A model generated the notes under the pieces. That model had not been told where the DNA came from. It worked only from the letters and a program-made list of their open reading frames with translations, and ran no database searches. From Ameyamaea chiangmaiensis (GTDB taxonomy: Bacteria > Pseudomonadota > Alphaproteobacteria > Acetobacterales > Acetobacteraceae): a stretch of 64,000 nt of DNA. Shown one piece after another: positions 53,681 to 61,735 of the stretch. Position 1 is the stretch's first letter, and each line of letters opens with the position of its first letter. Both the position numbers and the translations under genes were made by a program. The stretch lies in NCBI RefSeq assembly GCF_025995235.1, contig NZ_BAPT01000008.1, positions 1 through 64,000 of the forward strand, given 5' to 3'.

Positions 53681-54753
53681 TGTCTTTTACCTTCCCCGTC
53701 CGCTTCCTGTCCTACTGGAACGTATATGAAGCGGCATCAAATATTATCGATAGATTCTTCCGCCAAACCAAAGTAAATCCTATGTCACTTCGTGTCGTAA
53801 ATTCGTTCAAAATTGAAGCACCATGCCAGGCGCTGGCAATATCTCCTGATGGCGCACGTCTCGCATTCTATCAGAACTTCGGCTCGGGAATATTGGTCTA
53901 TAAGACAGATGGTGCCTATGACCAATACTTCAAACGAGGCGGCACAGATGCGTCACTCAACATAGCATTTATATCTGACGAAAAAATTGTCACGCGCCCC
54001 GCATCCAAACATGAATTCGATAGTATAGGTGAGATATGGAATATAAATCCAAGGCATCCAACTCAATTACTGGCATCGTGTTCGACCAACCCAGAGATGG
54101 CTCGAAGGGCGGCATCTAAACTTGCTGTATCAGATCTGAGAAAAACACTTCTGTTGGCCTCTGCGCGAAGCAATATTTGTAACATAAATGTATTCGATGC
54201 GGAAACATTTTCCGTGCGGACTCCAACAGTCAATCCCTTAAACGGGATAGTCGGTTCGATCGCAGCATCTGACACGAATGGTTTGATCGCTGTTGGCATG
54301 GTAGGAGGCGACATTTATTTTTTATCCATTAATAATTTAGATATAGTAAAAATTATTGAGGATTTTTTTACACATGAAATATCCTTTGGATCGTTAGAAT
54401 TTAGCCCGGACGGTGATCACATTTGTATTGGGAGAGGTCTTTCAACTAGCGACTTGAAGAGCCGCGCGCCGGGAGGTCTTTCGCTTCTGAATATTCGGGA
54501 CGGTCGAATCTTTTTTAATTACGACACACATGGAATAGGCGTGAAATGTATCTCATGGTCCTTCGACTCACGCTATTTCGCCGCCCTCATCAGCAAGTCC
54601 TGCCATTTATTTCGCATCACTGACGCCGGCCTTGTCGAAAAAGAAGGCGAAATCAGAGATGTGACGGCAATGAAATTCTCTACAAAAGGCAATACACTAT
54701 TTTGTCTCAATACAAATACCGTCGTCCATTACGAACTTCCGGCTCGGATATAA
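53677..54753 (+). CDS. WD40-like beta-propeller protein
   Basis: The 358-residue protein carries WD-like repeats, such as CQALAISPDGARLAFYQNF (about 50-70), SFGSLEFSPDGDHICIG, VKCISWSFDSRYFAAL and VTAMKFSTKGNTLFCLN. It is predicted to be a beta-propeller that binds partners. It has no signal peptide in the first residues. An alternative start ATG lies at 53782 (MSLRVVNSF), where the repeat-containing part begins. The gene is AT-rich compared with the chromosome and overlaps the truncated hlyD by 4 bp, so the two came together as part of a secretion-linked operon. It appears intact, but may be silent or orphaned here. Function unknown. Confidence 0.65.
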   Translation: MMSFTFPVRFLSYWNVYEAASNIIDRFFRQTKVNPMSLRVVNSFKIEAPCQALAISPDGARLAFYQNFGSGILVYKTDGAYDQYFKRGGTDASLNIAFISDEKIVTRPASKHEFDSIGEIWNINPRHPTQLLASCSTNPEMARRAASKLAVSDLRKTLLLASARSNICNINVFDAETFSVRTPTVNPLNGIVGSIAASDTNGLIAVGMVGGDIYFLSINNLDIVKIIEDFFTHEISFGSLEFSPDGDHICIGRGLSTSDLKSRAPGGLSLLNIRDGRIFFNYDTHGIGVKCISWSFDSRYFAALISKSCHLFRITDAGLVEKEGEIRDVTAMKFSTKGNTLFCLNTNTVVHYELPARI

Positions 54754-54914
54754 CAGAAAATGCCGACACCGTCTCCCACAGTGGCTGAATATCTTGCTGC
54801 ATCTAATTCGGCATACGGAAACCCTCCAGGGGCCTGAATCAGAAAGCGGTTTGGTTAATTTTCCGCAGAGTTCTGCGGATGTGGGCGATCATCAACAACG
54901 CGCAGGACGACGAA
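54754..54914. other. Non-coding junction DNA after the beta-propeller gene
   Basis: This stretch links the beta-propeller gene to the transposase remnant. It includes a perfect inverted repeat TCCGCAGA-GT-TCTGCGGA (54862-54879). No gene is supported. Confidence 0.4.
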
Positions 54915-55065
54915 GCCTTCAGCCCGATCGCTGCGCTTGACGATCTCGATCGTCCATCGGCCGAGTTCAACCAGCGCACCACGCAACTTCTCGCCGGCAT
55001 ACCCTCCGTCACCGATCAGATGGCGAAGCCAGAGAAACGATGAGCGTATCCTGGTCGCTACCAGC
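54915..55065 (-). mobile_element. IS5-type transposase remnant
   Basis: On the minus strand, about 45 codons read as a transposase segment of the IS5 group (RIRSSFLWLRHLIGDGGYAG and GRWTIEIVKRSDRAEGFVVL). It contains the Asp-containing GDGGYAG motif of the DDE domain. After FVVL the homology breaks off, where intact transposases continue with the WVVERTFAWL region, and the N-terminal part is missing too. It abuts the 3' GNAT fragment. No terminal inverted repeats or target duplications could be recognised. Confidence 0.7.
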
Positions 55066-55330
55066 GGCACGGCGTCTGGGTTTTTACGGCATGGCGGCCT
55101 TCGCGGGTCGCGGCCTGATGACGGACATGCTGCGGCTGACGGCGGCGGCGGCGTTCACCGACATCGGCCTTCATCGGCTGGAGGCGAACATCCAACCCGG
55201 CAATGTGACATCGATCGCCCTCGTGCGGCGGATTGGTTTTCGGAAAGAGGGCTTCTCGCCCCGCTACCTTCGGATCGAGGGCGTATGGCACGATCATGAA
55301 CGCTGGGCGTTGCTGCGCGACGACGGCTGA
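55066..55330 (+). pseudogene. GNAT acetyltransferase, 3' fragment
   Basis: The frame ending at 55330 contains LGFYGMAAFAGRGLMTDMLR, LHRLEANIQPGNVTSIALVR and GFRKEGFSPRYLRI. These are the acetyl-CoA binding and C-terminal parts of a RimJ/RimL-type GNAT protein. It completes the 5' fragment at 52882-53043, with about 2 kb of foreign DNA in between. An ATG at 55040 precedes it in frame, but the first residues are from the transposase remnant, so expression as a stable protein is doubtful. Confidence 0.75.
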
Positions 55331-55402
55331 CGCCGGCTTCGAGTTCTTCGCGCGGGTGGACGCCCTTCACGCCGTGATGACGGGCGCCCGTGCGGCGTGC
55401 GC

Positions 55403-56995
55403 TCAGGTCAGGACCGTGAAGCCGTGGGTTCCATCGCGCTCGAGCTGCGCGACCAGCCCGAATTCCCAGTCCAGATAGGCCTGCATGGCGGCGGCGGCGT
55501 TGTCCGTTCCCTCATAGGGGCGTTTGTAGACATCGTCGGTGGCCGAGAGCGCCGTTGCGGCTTCCAACCCCGTCTCCAGCGCACGCCCCGCCTCCTGCCA
55601 GCCGCGGGTGCCGCCTTCGAGAACGCGCACGCGCCGTCCGTCGCGTGCCAGTTCCGGCGCGGCCAGATGCGCGGCGATGCCGTCCGGGGCGGTCAGGATC
55701 ACGTCGCGCACCGTCTCCAGCCCCGGATGACCGTCGAGATCGGAGCGGATGGCAAATCTCGCGCCCGGAACGTGTCCTTTCCGGTGTTCCGGGCTGGTCG
55801 CCAGATCGATCAGCCACGCGCCCGACCCGACGGCGTCCGAGACCGCATCTGCGGCGATCGTCTCGACCTCCGGCAGGGGCCGCGCCAGCAGAACCGGGTC
55901 CGGCCCGGACTCGCGTGGCAGCGTCGACCAGTCGTCCAGCACATACACCTCGCGCCAGCCGAGCTGCCGCAGCCAGTGAGCGGTCATGCGGGCCCGTACG
56001 CCGTCATCGTCGGTCAGGACGATCGTGCCGTGCCGGACGCCGACCCACTCGTCGGTCGCCTGCACCAGCTGCCCACCCGGGGCCGAGCGGAAACCGGCCA
56101 GATGGTCGCGCGCATACTCGTCCGGACCACGCACGTCGAGGCGATAGACACTGCGCCCCACGTCGGCCAGCAGTGCCTGAAGACCGGCGGCATCGAGGAC
56201 GCGAACCCCCGTGCGCACGGCCAGATCGGCGGCCTTTGCGCGCGCCACCGCCGCGTTCTCGGCACTGACGTCGCCCGCCGTGCGCGCGGCGCCACGATCG
56301 AGCGTCAGGCCTTCCAGCGTCCAGCCAATCGTCCCGTTGCGCAGCGCCATGACCGGGTTGGGGATGCCCGCATTGATCAGCGACTGCGTGCCGATGATCG
56401 AACGCGTGCGCCCCGCGCAGTTCACCACGACGGTCGTCTCGGGCGACGGCGCGATGTCGCGCACGCGCAGGGCCAGTTCCGCGCCGGGCACCGAACGACC
56501 GCCCGGAATGGACATCACGTTGTATTCGACGAAGCGCCGTGCATCGAGAATCACCAGATCGTCGCCGCGCGCGATGCGATCGTGCAGTTCGCGCGCCGGG
56601 ATCGAGGGCGTGTGCCGCACATGTTCGACGAGTTCCCCGAACGATTTCGACGGCACGTTGACGTCGATGAAGATCTCGCCCCCCGAGCGCCGCCAGCCAT
56701 CCAGTCCGCCGGCCAGAGCCGCGACATGCGTATAGCCCAAGGCCCGAAGAAGGGGCCGCGCGCGGGCCACGCGCCCTTCGCCGTCGTCATACAGCACGAT
56801 CAGCGCGTCCTTGCGCGGGATCAGTCCGGCCACCCGCTCCTCGATCCGGCCGAGCGGCAGGTTGACGGCGAACAGGGGATGGGCGGCAGCGAAGGGCCCC
56901 TCCTCCCGCAGATCGATCAGCGCGATCTCCGTGCCGTCGCGCAGGTGACGACGGACCTCGTCCGACGTCACGGTCGTATGTTCAGACGCCGTCAT
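55403..56995 (-). CDS. Four-domain rhodanese (sulfurtransferase) protein
   Basis: The protein is 530 residues from the ATG at 56995, 4 bp after the thiol dioxygenase stop. An ATG at 57016 overlapping that gene is an alternative. It contains four rhodanese-like domains (about 1-110, 125-240, 265-370 and 385-500). Only the second keeps a catalytic cysteine, in VVVNCAGRTRS (Cys193). Domains 1, 3 and 4 have YDDGEGR, TDDDGVR and TAPDGIA at the active-loop position. It probably transfers or binds sulfane sulfur or a thiosulfate-like product formed in the organosulfur pathway. It is the last gene of the five-gene minus-strand operon. Confidence 0.88.
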   Translation of the reverse strand: MTASEHTTVTSDEVRRHLRDGTEIALIDLREEGPFAAAHPLFAVNLPLGRIEERVAGLIPRKDALIVLYDDGEGRVARARPLLRALGYTHVAALAGGLDGWRRSGGEIFIDVNVPSKSFGELVEHVRHTPSIPARELHDRIARGDDLVILDARRFVEYNVMSIPGGRSVPGAELALRVRDIAPSPETTVVVNCAGRTRSIIGTQSLINAGIPNPVMALRNGTIGWTLEGLTLDRGAARTAGDVSAENAAVARAKAADLAVRTGVRVLDAAGLQALLADVGRSVYRLDVRGPDEYARDHLAGFRSAPGGQLVQATDEWVGVRHGTIVLTDDDGVRARMTAHWLRQLGWREVYVLDDWSTLPRESGPDPVLLARPLPEVETIAADAVSDAVGSGAWLIDLATSPEHRKGHVPGARFAIRSDLDGHPGLETVRDVILTAPDGIAAHLAAPELARDGRRVRVLEGGTRGWQEAGRALETGLEAATALSATDDVYKRPYEGTDNAAAAMQAYLDWEFGLVAQLERDGTHGFTVLT

Positions 56996-56999
56996 GGTC

Positions 57000-57599
57000 T
57001 CAGGCTGCTCCTGCATTTTTCGATCGGTCCCAGAGATTGGGCACAAGCGGGCTCGAATATCCAGAAATGAAGCTCTTTTCCACGCCGGTCTGCGCGTCGT
57101 AGGTCGCGCGCGACACGCCACCGATATTGGCGCCGTAGACATGGATCGAAATCGACGTGCGATCGGCAAAGGCGTTGGCGACCTGATGGTAATCATTCAC
57201 GCCGGGAGCGAGCGTCGCGACTTCGCCGGGGTCGAGATACGTCGTCTCGGTGGCCCGAAACCGGCCGTCGGCGTCGCGTTCGAACTGCGTCTCGCTCTCC
57301 CGGCCCCGCAACATGCCGATCAGCCCCCAGACGCGATGATCGTGCAACGGGGTCTTCTGGCCGGGGCCCCAGACGAAGCTGACCACGGAAAAACGCTCCA
57401 GCGGATCGCAGTGCAGAAGATACTGGCTGTAGCGCTCGGGGTCGGGTTGCGCGAAGGCATCGGGCAACCAGTCGTCCTGCGCGACGAGATCGCGCAGGAG
57501 GCCCGCGGCCTCGCCCTGCACCGCCGTCTCGGGCAGGTCGCGGTCATACAGGGCGGTGAGGCGCGTCACGAACGTGCGCAAAGGCGTGATGGAAGGCAT
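57000..57599 (-). CDS. Gln-type thiol dioxygenase (3-mercaptopropionate/cysteine dioxygenase family)
   Basis: The 199-residue cupin enzyme has the iron ligands TPLHDHRVWG (His86, His88) and NDYHQVAN (His138). In place of the substrate-binding Arg60 of cysteine dioxygenase it has Gln59 in RYSQYLLH, which by the published Arg/Gln criterion points to the 3-mercaptopropionate dioxygenase subgroup. It lacks the crosslinked Cys93 (Leu here). It oxidises a thiol to a sulfinate with O2. The gene lies 5 bp after the class II aldolase stop and 4 bp before the rhodanese start. The next step, release of sulfite from the sulfinate, is not encoded by an obvious gene here. Confidence 0.88.
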   Translation of the reverse strand: MPSITPLRTFVTRLTALYDRDLPETAVQGEAAGLLRDLVAQDDWLPDAFAQPDPERYSQYLLHCDPLERFSVVSFVWGPGQKTPLHDHRVWGLIGMLRGRESETQFERDADGRFRATETTYLDPGEVATLAPGVNDYHQVANAFADRTSISIHVYGANIGGVSRATYDAQTGVEKSFISGYSSPLVPNLWDRSKNAGAA

Positions 57600-57604
57600 A
57601 GGTC

Positions 57605-58435
57605 TCAGTCCAGAAGATCGGGTTCTTGGGCAACGATCCAGTCCCACAAAGGCTGGAACGAATAATAACCACCCTGGTGCTTGCCGACCTGGCTGGCGGT
57701 CAGGCGCGCGATGTCCGGGGCGATCGGGCGCAGGGGACCGGCCGCCTGCGCCAGAAGCTGGGTCCGGGCGGCGTTGTCCATCGAAATGAACCACCAGGCG
57801 GCGGCCTCAACTGTCGGACCGACGGTCAGCAGCCCGTGATTCTGCAGGATCAGGGCCTTGCGGTCGCCCAGCGTCGCGGCCAGACGGTCGCCCTCGCTGT
57901 CGTCCAGCACGACGCCGCTGAACGGGTCGAACACGACATGGTCTTCGTAGAACGCGCACGAATCCTGCGTGATCGGCGCAAGTTCGATGCCTAGAGCGGA
58001 GAACGCCTTGCCATAGGTGGAGTGGGTGTGGGCCGCGGCGATCACGTCCGGTCGTGCCCTGTGCAGGGCGGAGTGGATCGTGAAACCGGCCGTGTTGATC
58101 GGCCGGTCGCCGTGCAGGATCGTCCCGTCATGGTCGACTAGTTGCAGGTCCGACACGCGGATCTGCGAAAAATGAACGGCGAGCGGATTGATCCAGTATT
58201 GATCGGGAAATTCCGGGTCACGGGCCGTCACATGCCCGGCAAGCCCCTGATCGAAGCCATAGCGGGCGAACAGACGGAACGTGGCGGCCAGACGCTGCTT
58301 GCGATGCAGGCGTTCCTCCGCGAACGATGCGGCGGGAACGCGGGGTTGCAGTTGCCGCGCGCGCGCGGGTGGCAGTGCCGGTGCCGGTTGCTGCGCGGTC
58401 GGGGCGCCGGGGCGTTTCAGAACCGATGTGGTCAT
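57605..58435 (-). CDS. Class II aldolase/adducin family protein
   Basis: The 276-residue protein has AAAHTHSTYGKAFSALG (HxH) and LQNHGLLTVGPTVEAAAW (third zinc His), typical of class II aldolases. A proline/alanine-rich N-terminal extension of about 35 residues precedes the fold. The ATG has AGGAG 8 bases upstream. It lies between the hydroxyacid dehydrogenase and the thiol dioxygenase genes with spacings of 26 and 5 bp. It could cleave a sulfur-containing hydroxy acid, or decarboxylate or epimerise it. This is an inference from neighbours. A paralogue is at 36368-37213. Confidence 0.87.
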   Translation of the reverse strand: MTTSVLKRPGAPTAQQPAPALPPARARQLQPRVPAASFAEERLHRKQRLAATFRLFARYGFDQGLAGHVTARDPEFPDQYWINPLAVHFSQIRVSDLQLVDHDGTILHGDRPINTAGFTIHSALHRARPDVIAAAHTHSTYGKAFSALGIELAPITQDSCAFYEDHVVFDPFSGVVLDDSEGDRLAATLGDRKALILQNHGLLTVGPTVEAAAWWFISMDNAARTQLLAQAAGPLRPIAPDIARLTASQVGKHQGGYYSFQPLWDWIVAQEPDLLD

Positions 58436-58461
58436 GGAAGATCTCCTGTGTTCGATCCGGA

Positions 58462-59475
58462 TCAGTAGCCGCGGGCCGCGTCGACCACGTCGCGCAGTGG
58501 GCGGCCTTCGAGAAAACGCTCGATATTATCAACGATACGACGCACGCCGTTCTGGCGGGCCGCCCCGCCCGACCAGGAGATGTGCGGCGTCAGGCGCACG
58601 GACCGATGAGTGTAGAACGGATGCCCGTCGGCAAGCGGTTCGGGACTTGTGACGTCCAGGGTTGCGAAGTTCACATCTCCCCGGTCGAGCGCGCGCAGCA
58701 GGGCGGCCTGATCGACCAGATCGCCACGGACGACGTTGATCAGGTGAAGGCCGGGTCGGGCCCGCCGCAGCACGTCCTCGCCCACGATCCCGGTGGTGTC
58801 GGCGGTCAGCGGCAACGCCAGCACCAGATGATCGGAGCGCGCCGCGAGTTCGCCCAGCGTCGCCACCGGCTCCACCCCATCATCGTCGCCGGGCGTCCAG
58901 GGACCGCGCCGCCACGCCAGAACGCGCATCCCGAACGCCCGTGCCCGGACGGCAACCGCGCGCCCGATGGCGCCGAATCCGGCCAGCCCCAGCACCTGCC
59001 CCTCCGGCGAAGTCAGCGGATGGCCGTCCTTCACCAATGCGGCGCCCTCTAGCCAGCTTTGGGCGCAGGCCGGGCGTAGTGTGTCCAGTCGTTTGGCCCG
59101 CACCAGGATCGCGCCCAGAACGTATTCCGCGATCGGGGCCGCCGAGTCACCGCGCCCGCAGGTGACGAGGCGATCGCGCAACAGCCACGACGGAAAGCCG
59201 TCGACCCCGGCCGAGACCGTGTGGACCCACGACGGGCCGCCGCCCGACGCCGCCTGCCAGGACGGCGGAAGGACCCGTGGCGCATCCCGCCAGGCCGGTG
59301 ACGGGCCGGTCAGAACAATGTCGGCCCGGCCGTCGCCGCCTCCGGTCCAGTCCCACGGTGTGTCGTCGTCCCGTTGCCCGTCGAGCACATGCAGCCGGGC
59401 CCCGAAGCGCCCCAGCGCCTCACGGACGTCCGCCCCGAGCTGATTGACGACGACAGGCACGCGCGGATCGGACAC
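58462..59475 (-). CDS. D-2-hydroxyacid dehydrogenase
   Basis: The 337-residue NAD(P)-dependent dehydrogenase has the Rossmann motif LGLAGFGAIGRAVAVRA and the family regions LINVVRGDLVDQAALLRAL and LTPHISWSG, the last holding the catalytic His. It interconverts a 2-oxo acid and its D-2-hydroxy acid. The start codon is GTG with GAGGGG 4 bases upstream, which sets the start. It lies 10 bp after the flavin monooxygenase stop and 26 bp before the class II aldolase. A sulfur-bearing hydroxy acid such as sulfolactate or mercaptolactate would suit the locus, but no residue in the sequence proves it. Confidence 0.9.
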   Translation of the reverse strand: MSDPRVPVVVNQLGADVREALGRFGARLHVLDGQRDDDTPWDWTGGGDGRADIVLTGPSPAWRDAPRVLPPSWQAASGGGPSWVHTVSAGVDGFPSWLLRDRLVTCGRGDSAAPIAEYVLGAILVRAKRLDTLRPACAQSWLEGAALVKDGHPLTSPEGQVLGLAGFGAIGRAVAVRARAFGMRVLAWRRGPWTPGDDDGVEPVATLGELAARSDHLVLALPLTADTTGIVGEDVLRRARPGLHLINVVRGDLVDQAALLRALDRGDVNFATLDVTSPEPLADGHPFYTHRSVRLTPHISWSGGAARQNGVRRIVDNIERFLEGRPLRDVVDAARGY

Positions 59476-59485
59476 AGCACACCCC

Positions 59486-60577
59486 TCAGGCCGCGCGGCC
59501 GGACAGGGCGCGTTCCTCGGCGGCCACCAGCGCCCGCACGCGCGGGATCAGATCGCGACCGTATTCGTAGGCGTCCAGCAGCGGGTCGAAACCACGGATC
59601 AGGAACGTCGAAATCCCGATCCGGTAGTAGTCGAGCAGTGCGTCCGCGACCTGATCGGGCGTGCCGACCAGCGACGTGGAATTACCGCGCGCGCCGGTCA
59701 GGGCCGCCATCCCGGTCCACAGGCGCTTGTCCAGACGGCTGCCCTGTTCGGCCGCGGCCAGCAGGCGCCGCGATCCCTCGTTGGGTGTCTCCGCCGGACG
59801 CACGTAGCCGGTCTGCCCCTGTAGGGCGCGGGCGCGTTCGAGGATCTGATCGGCCTTGCGCCAGGCGGCTTCCTCCGTGTCGGCCAAAATCGGACGCAGC
59901 GACAGCGAGAAACGCGGCGATCGGCCGTGCGGCGCGGCGGCGGCGCGCACGCGGCTGACCGTCTCCTGCACCTGGGCGTAGGTCTCGCCCCACAGGGCGT
60001 AGACATCGGCATGACGGCCGGCGACCGCGATCGCCTCCTCCGACGATCCGCCGAAATAGATCGGGACGCTGCCCGGACGCGATGGCAGGACGCGGGACTG
60101 CGCGCCCCGCACGTCGTAAAACCGTCCCTGATGGTCGAAGGGCGCGGTGGCGCCCCATTCCTGCCGGACGATATCGAGATATTCGCTGGTGCGGGCGTAA
60201 CGTTCCGCCTTGGTCGTGTGGTCGCCGTCGGCCTGCAATTCCACGTCGCTGCCGCCGGTAATGATATGCACGGCCACGCGGCCGCGCGAGAGATGGTCCA
60301 GCGTCGCCAGCTGCCGCGCGGCGATGGTCGGCGCCACAAAGCCCGGCCGGTGCGCGATCAGGACGCCCAGGTCACGCGTGACGGCCGTGACGTGCTGCGC
60401 GATCAGAAGGCTGTCGGGCGAGTTGGAATGAAAGGCGACAAGGGTGCGATCGAACCCCCCCTGCTCGTGAACCTTGGCGCTGGCCTCGATCTGTTCGACG
60501 TTCACCGCCGGCCCCGTGGGCGGGATCGTCTCCGACTGGTTCTGGGCGTTGACGAAGCCGATGAACTCCACGGCCAT
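59486..60577 (-). CDS. LLM-class FMNH2-dependent monooxygenase (SsuD-like)
   Basis: The 363-residue bacterial luciferase-like enzyme begins with VEFIGFVNAQNQSETIPP and carries VEQIEASAKVHEQGGFDRTL, SRGRVAVHIITGGSDVELQ and YFGGSSEEAIAVAGRHADV. It resembles alkanesulfonate monooxygenase SsuD, which releases sulfite from alkanesulfonates with FMNH2 and O2. An NADPH:FMN reductase (SsuE) is not encoded nearby. The ATG has GGGAGG 5 bases upstream. It is the first gene of the five-gene organosulfur operon and faces the LysR gene across a 168-bp promoter region. Confidence 0.9.
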   Translation of the reverse strand: MAVEFIGFVNAQNQSETIPPTGPAVNVEQIEASAKVHEQGGFDRTLVAFHSNSPDSLLIAQHVTAVTRDLGVLIAHRPGFVAPTIAARQLATLDHLSRGRVAVHIITGGSDVELQADGDHTTKAERYARTSEYLDIVRQEWGATAPFDHQGRFYDVRGAQSRVLPSRPGSVPIYFGGSSEEAIAVAGRHADVYALWGETYAQVQETVSRVRAAAAPHGRSPRFSLSLRPILADTEEAAWRKADQILERARALQGQTGYVRPAETPNEGSRRLLAAAEQGSRLDKRLWTGMAALTGARGNSTSLVGTPDQVADALLDYYRIGISTFLIRGFDPLLDAYEYGRDLIPRVRALVAAEERALSGRAA

Positions 60578-60630
60578 GATGACCTCCCGTTACATTAAAC
60601 AGAAATTTGTCGTGCTATCGCCAATTTAAC

Positions 60631-60655
60631 GCTTGCCATTGAACGTTTAGCAAGC
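60631..60655. promoter_or_regulatory. Inverted repeat, candidate LysR operator
   Basis: GCTTGC (60631-60636) and GCAAGC (60650-60655) form a 6-bp dyad with a 13-bp AT-rich spacer. It lies in the 168-bp divergent gap between the LLM monooxygenase operon and the lysR gene. Spacing and location suit the LysR-type recognition pattern. Confidence 0.5.
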
Positions 60656-60745
60656 CAGAAATATTCATATCACTCTTTTTGGCCGTTAATATGACCCTTT
60701 GAGATCCATCATCGGTGCGCGGCTGCTCGATCGGAGGTTCGTCAA

Positions 60746-61639
60746 ATGTCTCACGCCGCTGAAGGGGGAGGCCCCGTACGGTCGGTGCGCAACATTCCGA
60801 CCGAACTGCTGCGCTCGTTCGTCGCGATCGCCGAATCCGGTTCCATGGCGCAGGCGACCGAGGTCATCTATCTGACGCAGTCCGCGCTCAGCCTGCAGAT
60901 GAAGCGTCTGGAAGACCTGCTCCAGCAAAAGCTGTTTCGCCGCGACGGGCGCCGTTTGACCCTGACGGCGGCGGGCGAGGACCTGGTCGGCTATGCGCGT
61001 CAGCTCCTGCTGCTCAACGACCGCATCTTCCACAATCTTGGCCTCGCCGACGACCCCGAACCGATCACCATCGGCATGGTGCAGGATTTCGCCGACACGA
61101 TCCTGCCAGACGTTCTGGCACGTTTTCGGATGGAGCATCCCCGCGCCCGGCTGATCGTGCGTGTGGGCGGCTCGGCCGAATTGCTGGACATGTTCGACCG
61201 GTCGCGCCTTGATCTGGTGTTATGCCTGGGCCAGCACGGCGACCGGCCGGGCGCGCAGTGGCGTGTCGTGGGACAGGACCGCATGGTGTGGCTGGGCGAT
61301 CCGGCGGTGACCGAGCAGGAGGAACTGCCGCTTGTGGTGCTGGAACCGCCGTGCCGTTTCCGCGACGCGGCGCTGCGGGCGCTGACCGCGACGCACCGCG
61401 ATTACCGCATCGTTTTGGAGACGCCCAACCTTCCGGCCCTGCGCGCGGGGGTGCGGGGCGGTCTGGGGGCCAGCTGCCGCACCTTCCGCTTCGCCACGGC
61501 GGAGGGCCTGCCGACCATTCCGGCCGGCATCCTGCCCGACGTGCCCGAAATCGAGACGATCCTCGTGCAGCGCGACGGCCTGGGGGACGCGGCCGTCGAC
61601 CTCGGGCTGCTGCTGGCACAGGCGGCGGGCCATTCATGA
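60746..61639 (+). CDS. LysR-type transcriptional regulator
   Basis: The 297-residue regulator has the winged-helix motif LLRSFVAIAESGSMAQATEV and LTQSALSLQMKRLEDLLQQ (about residues 18-60) and an effector domain opening ITIGMVQDFADTILPDVLA. It is divergent from the organosulfur operon and most likely controls it, as Cbl/SsuR/CysB-type LysR proteins do for sulfonate use. A dyad in the shared promoter supports this. It is 96 bp upstream of the peroxiredoxin-like gene. Confidence 0.92.
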   Translation: MSHAAEGGGPVRSVRNIPTELLRSFVAIAESGSMAQATEVIYLTQSALSLQMKRLEDLLQQKLFRRDGRRLTLTAAGEDLVGYARQLLLLNDRIFHNLGLADDPEPITIGMVQDFADTILPDVLARFRMEHPRARLIVRVGGSAELLDMFDRSRLDLVLCLGQHGDRPGAQWRVVGQDRMVWLGDPAVTEQEELPLVVLEPPCRFRDAALRALTATHRDYRIVLETPNLPALRAGVRGGLGASCRTFRFATAEGLPTIPAGILPDVPEIETILVQRDGLGDAAVDLGLLLAQAAGHS

Positions 61640-61735
61640 CGATCGGCCATCTCTTCATTGAGGGAAACTCCGTGGAAGGCGGTCGCGGGCGTGCCGCATA
61701 CTGAGCCGTCCCTTCCCTCTTTCAGGATGTCCACG

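Noticed and set aside
55397..57070. A 557-codon plus-strand open frame over the rhodanese gene
   Set aside because: It is antisense to a gene with four recognisable rhodanese domains and has no motifs of its own.
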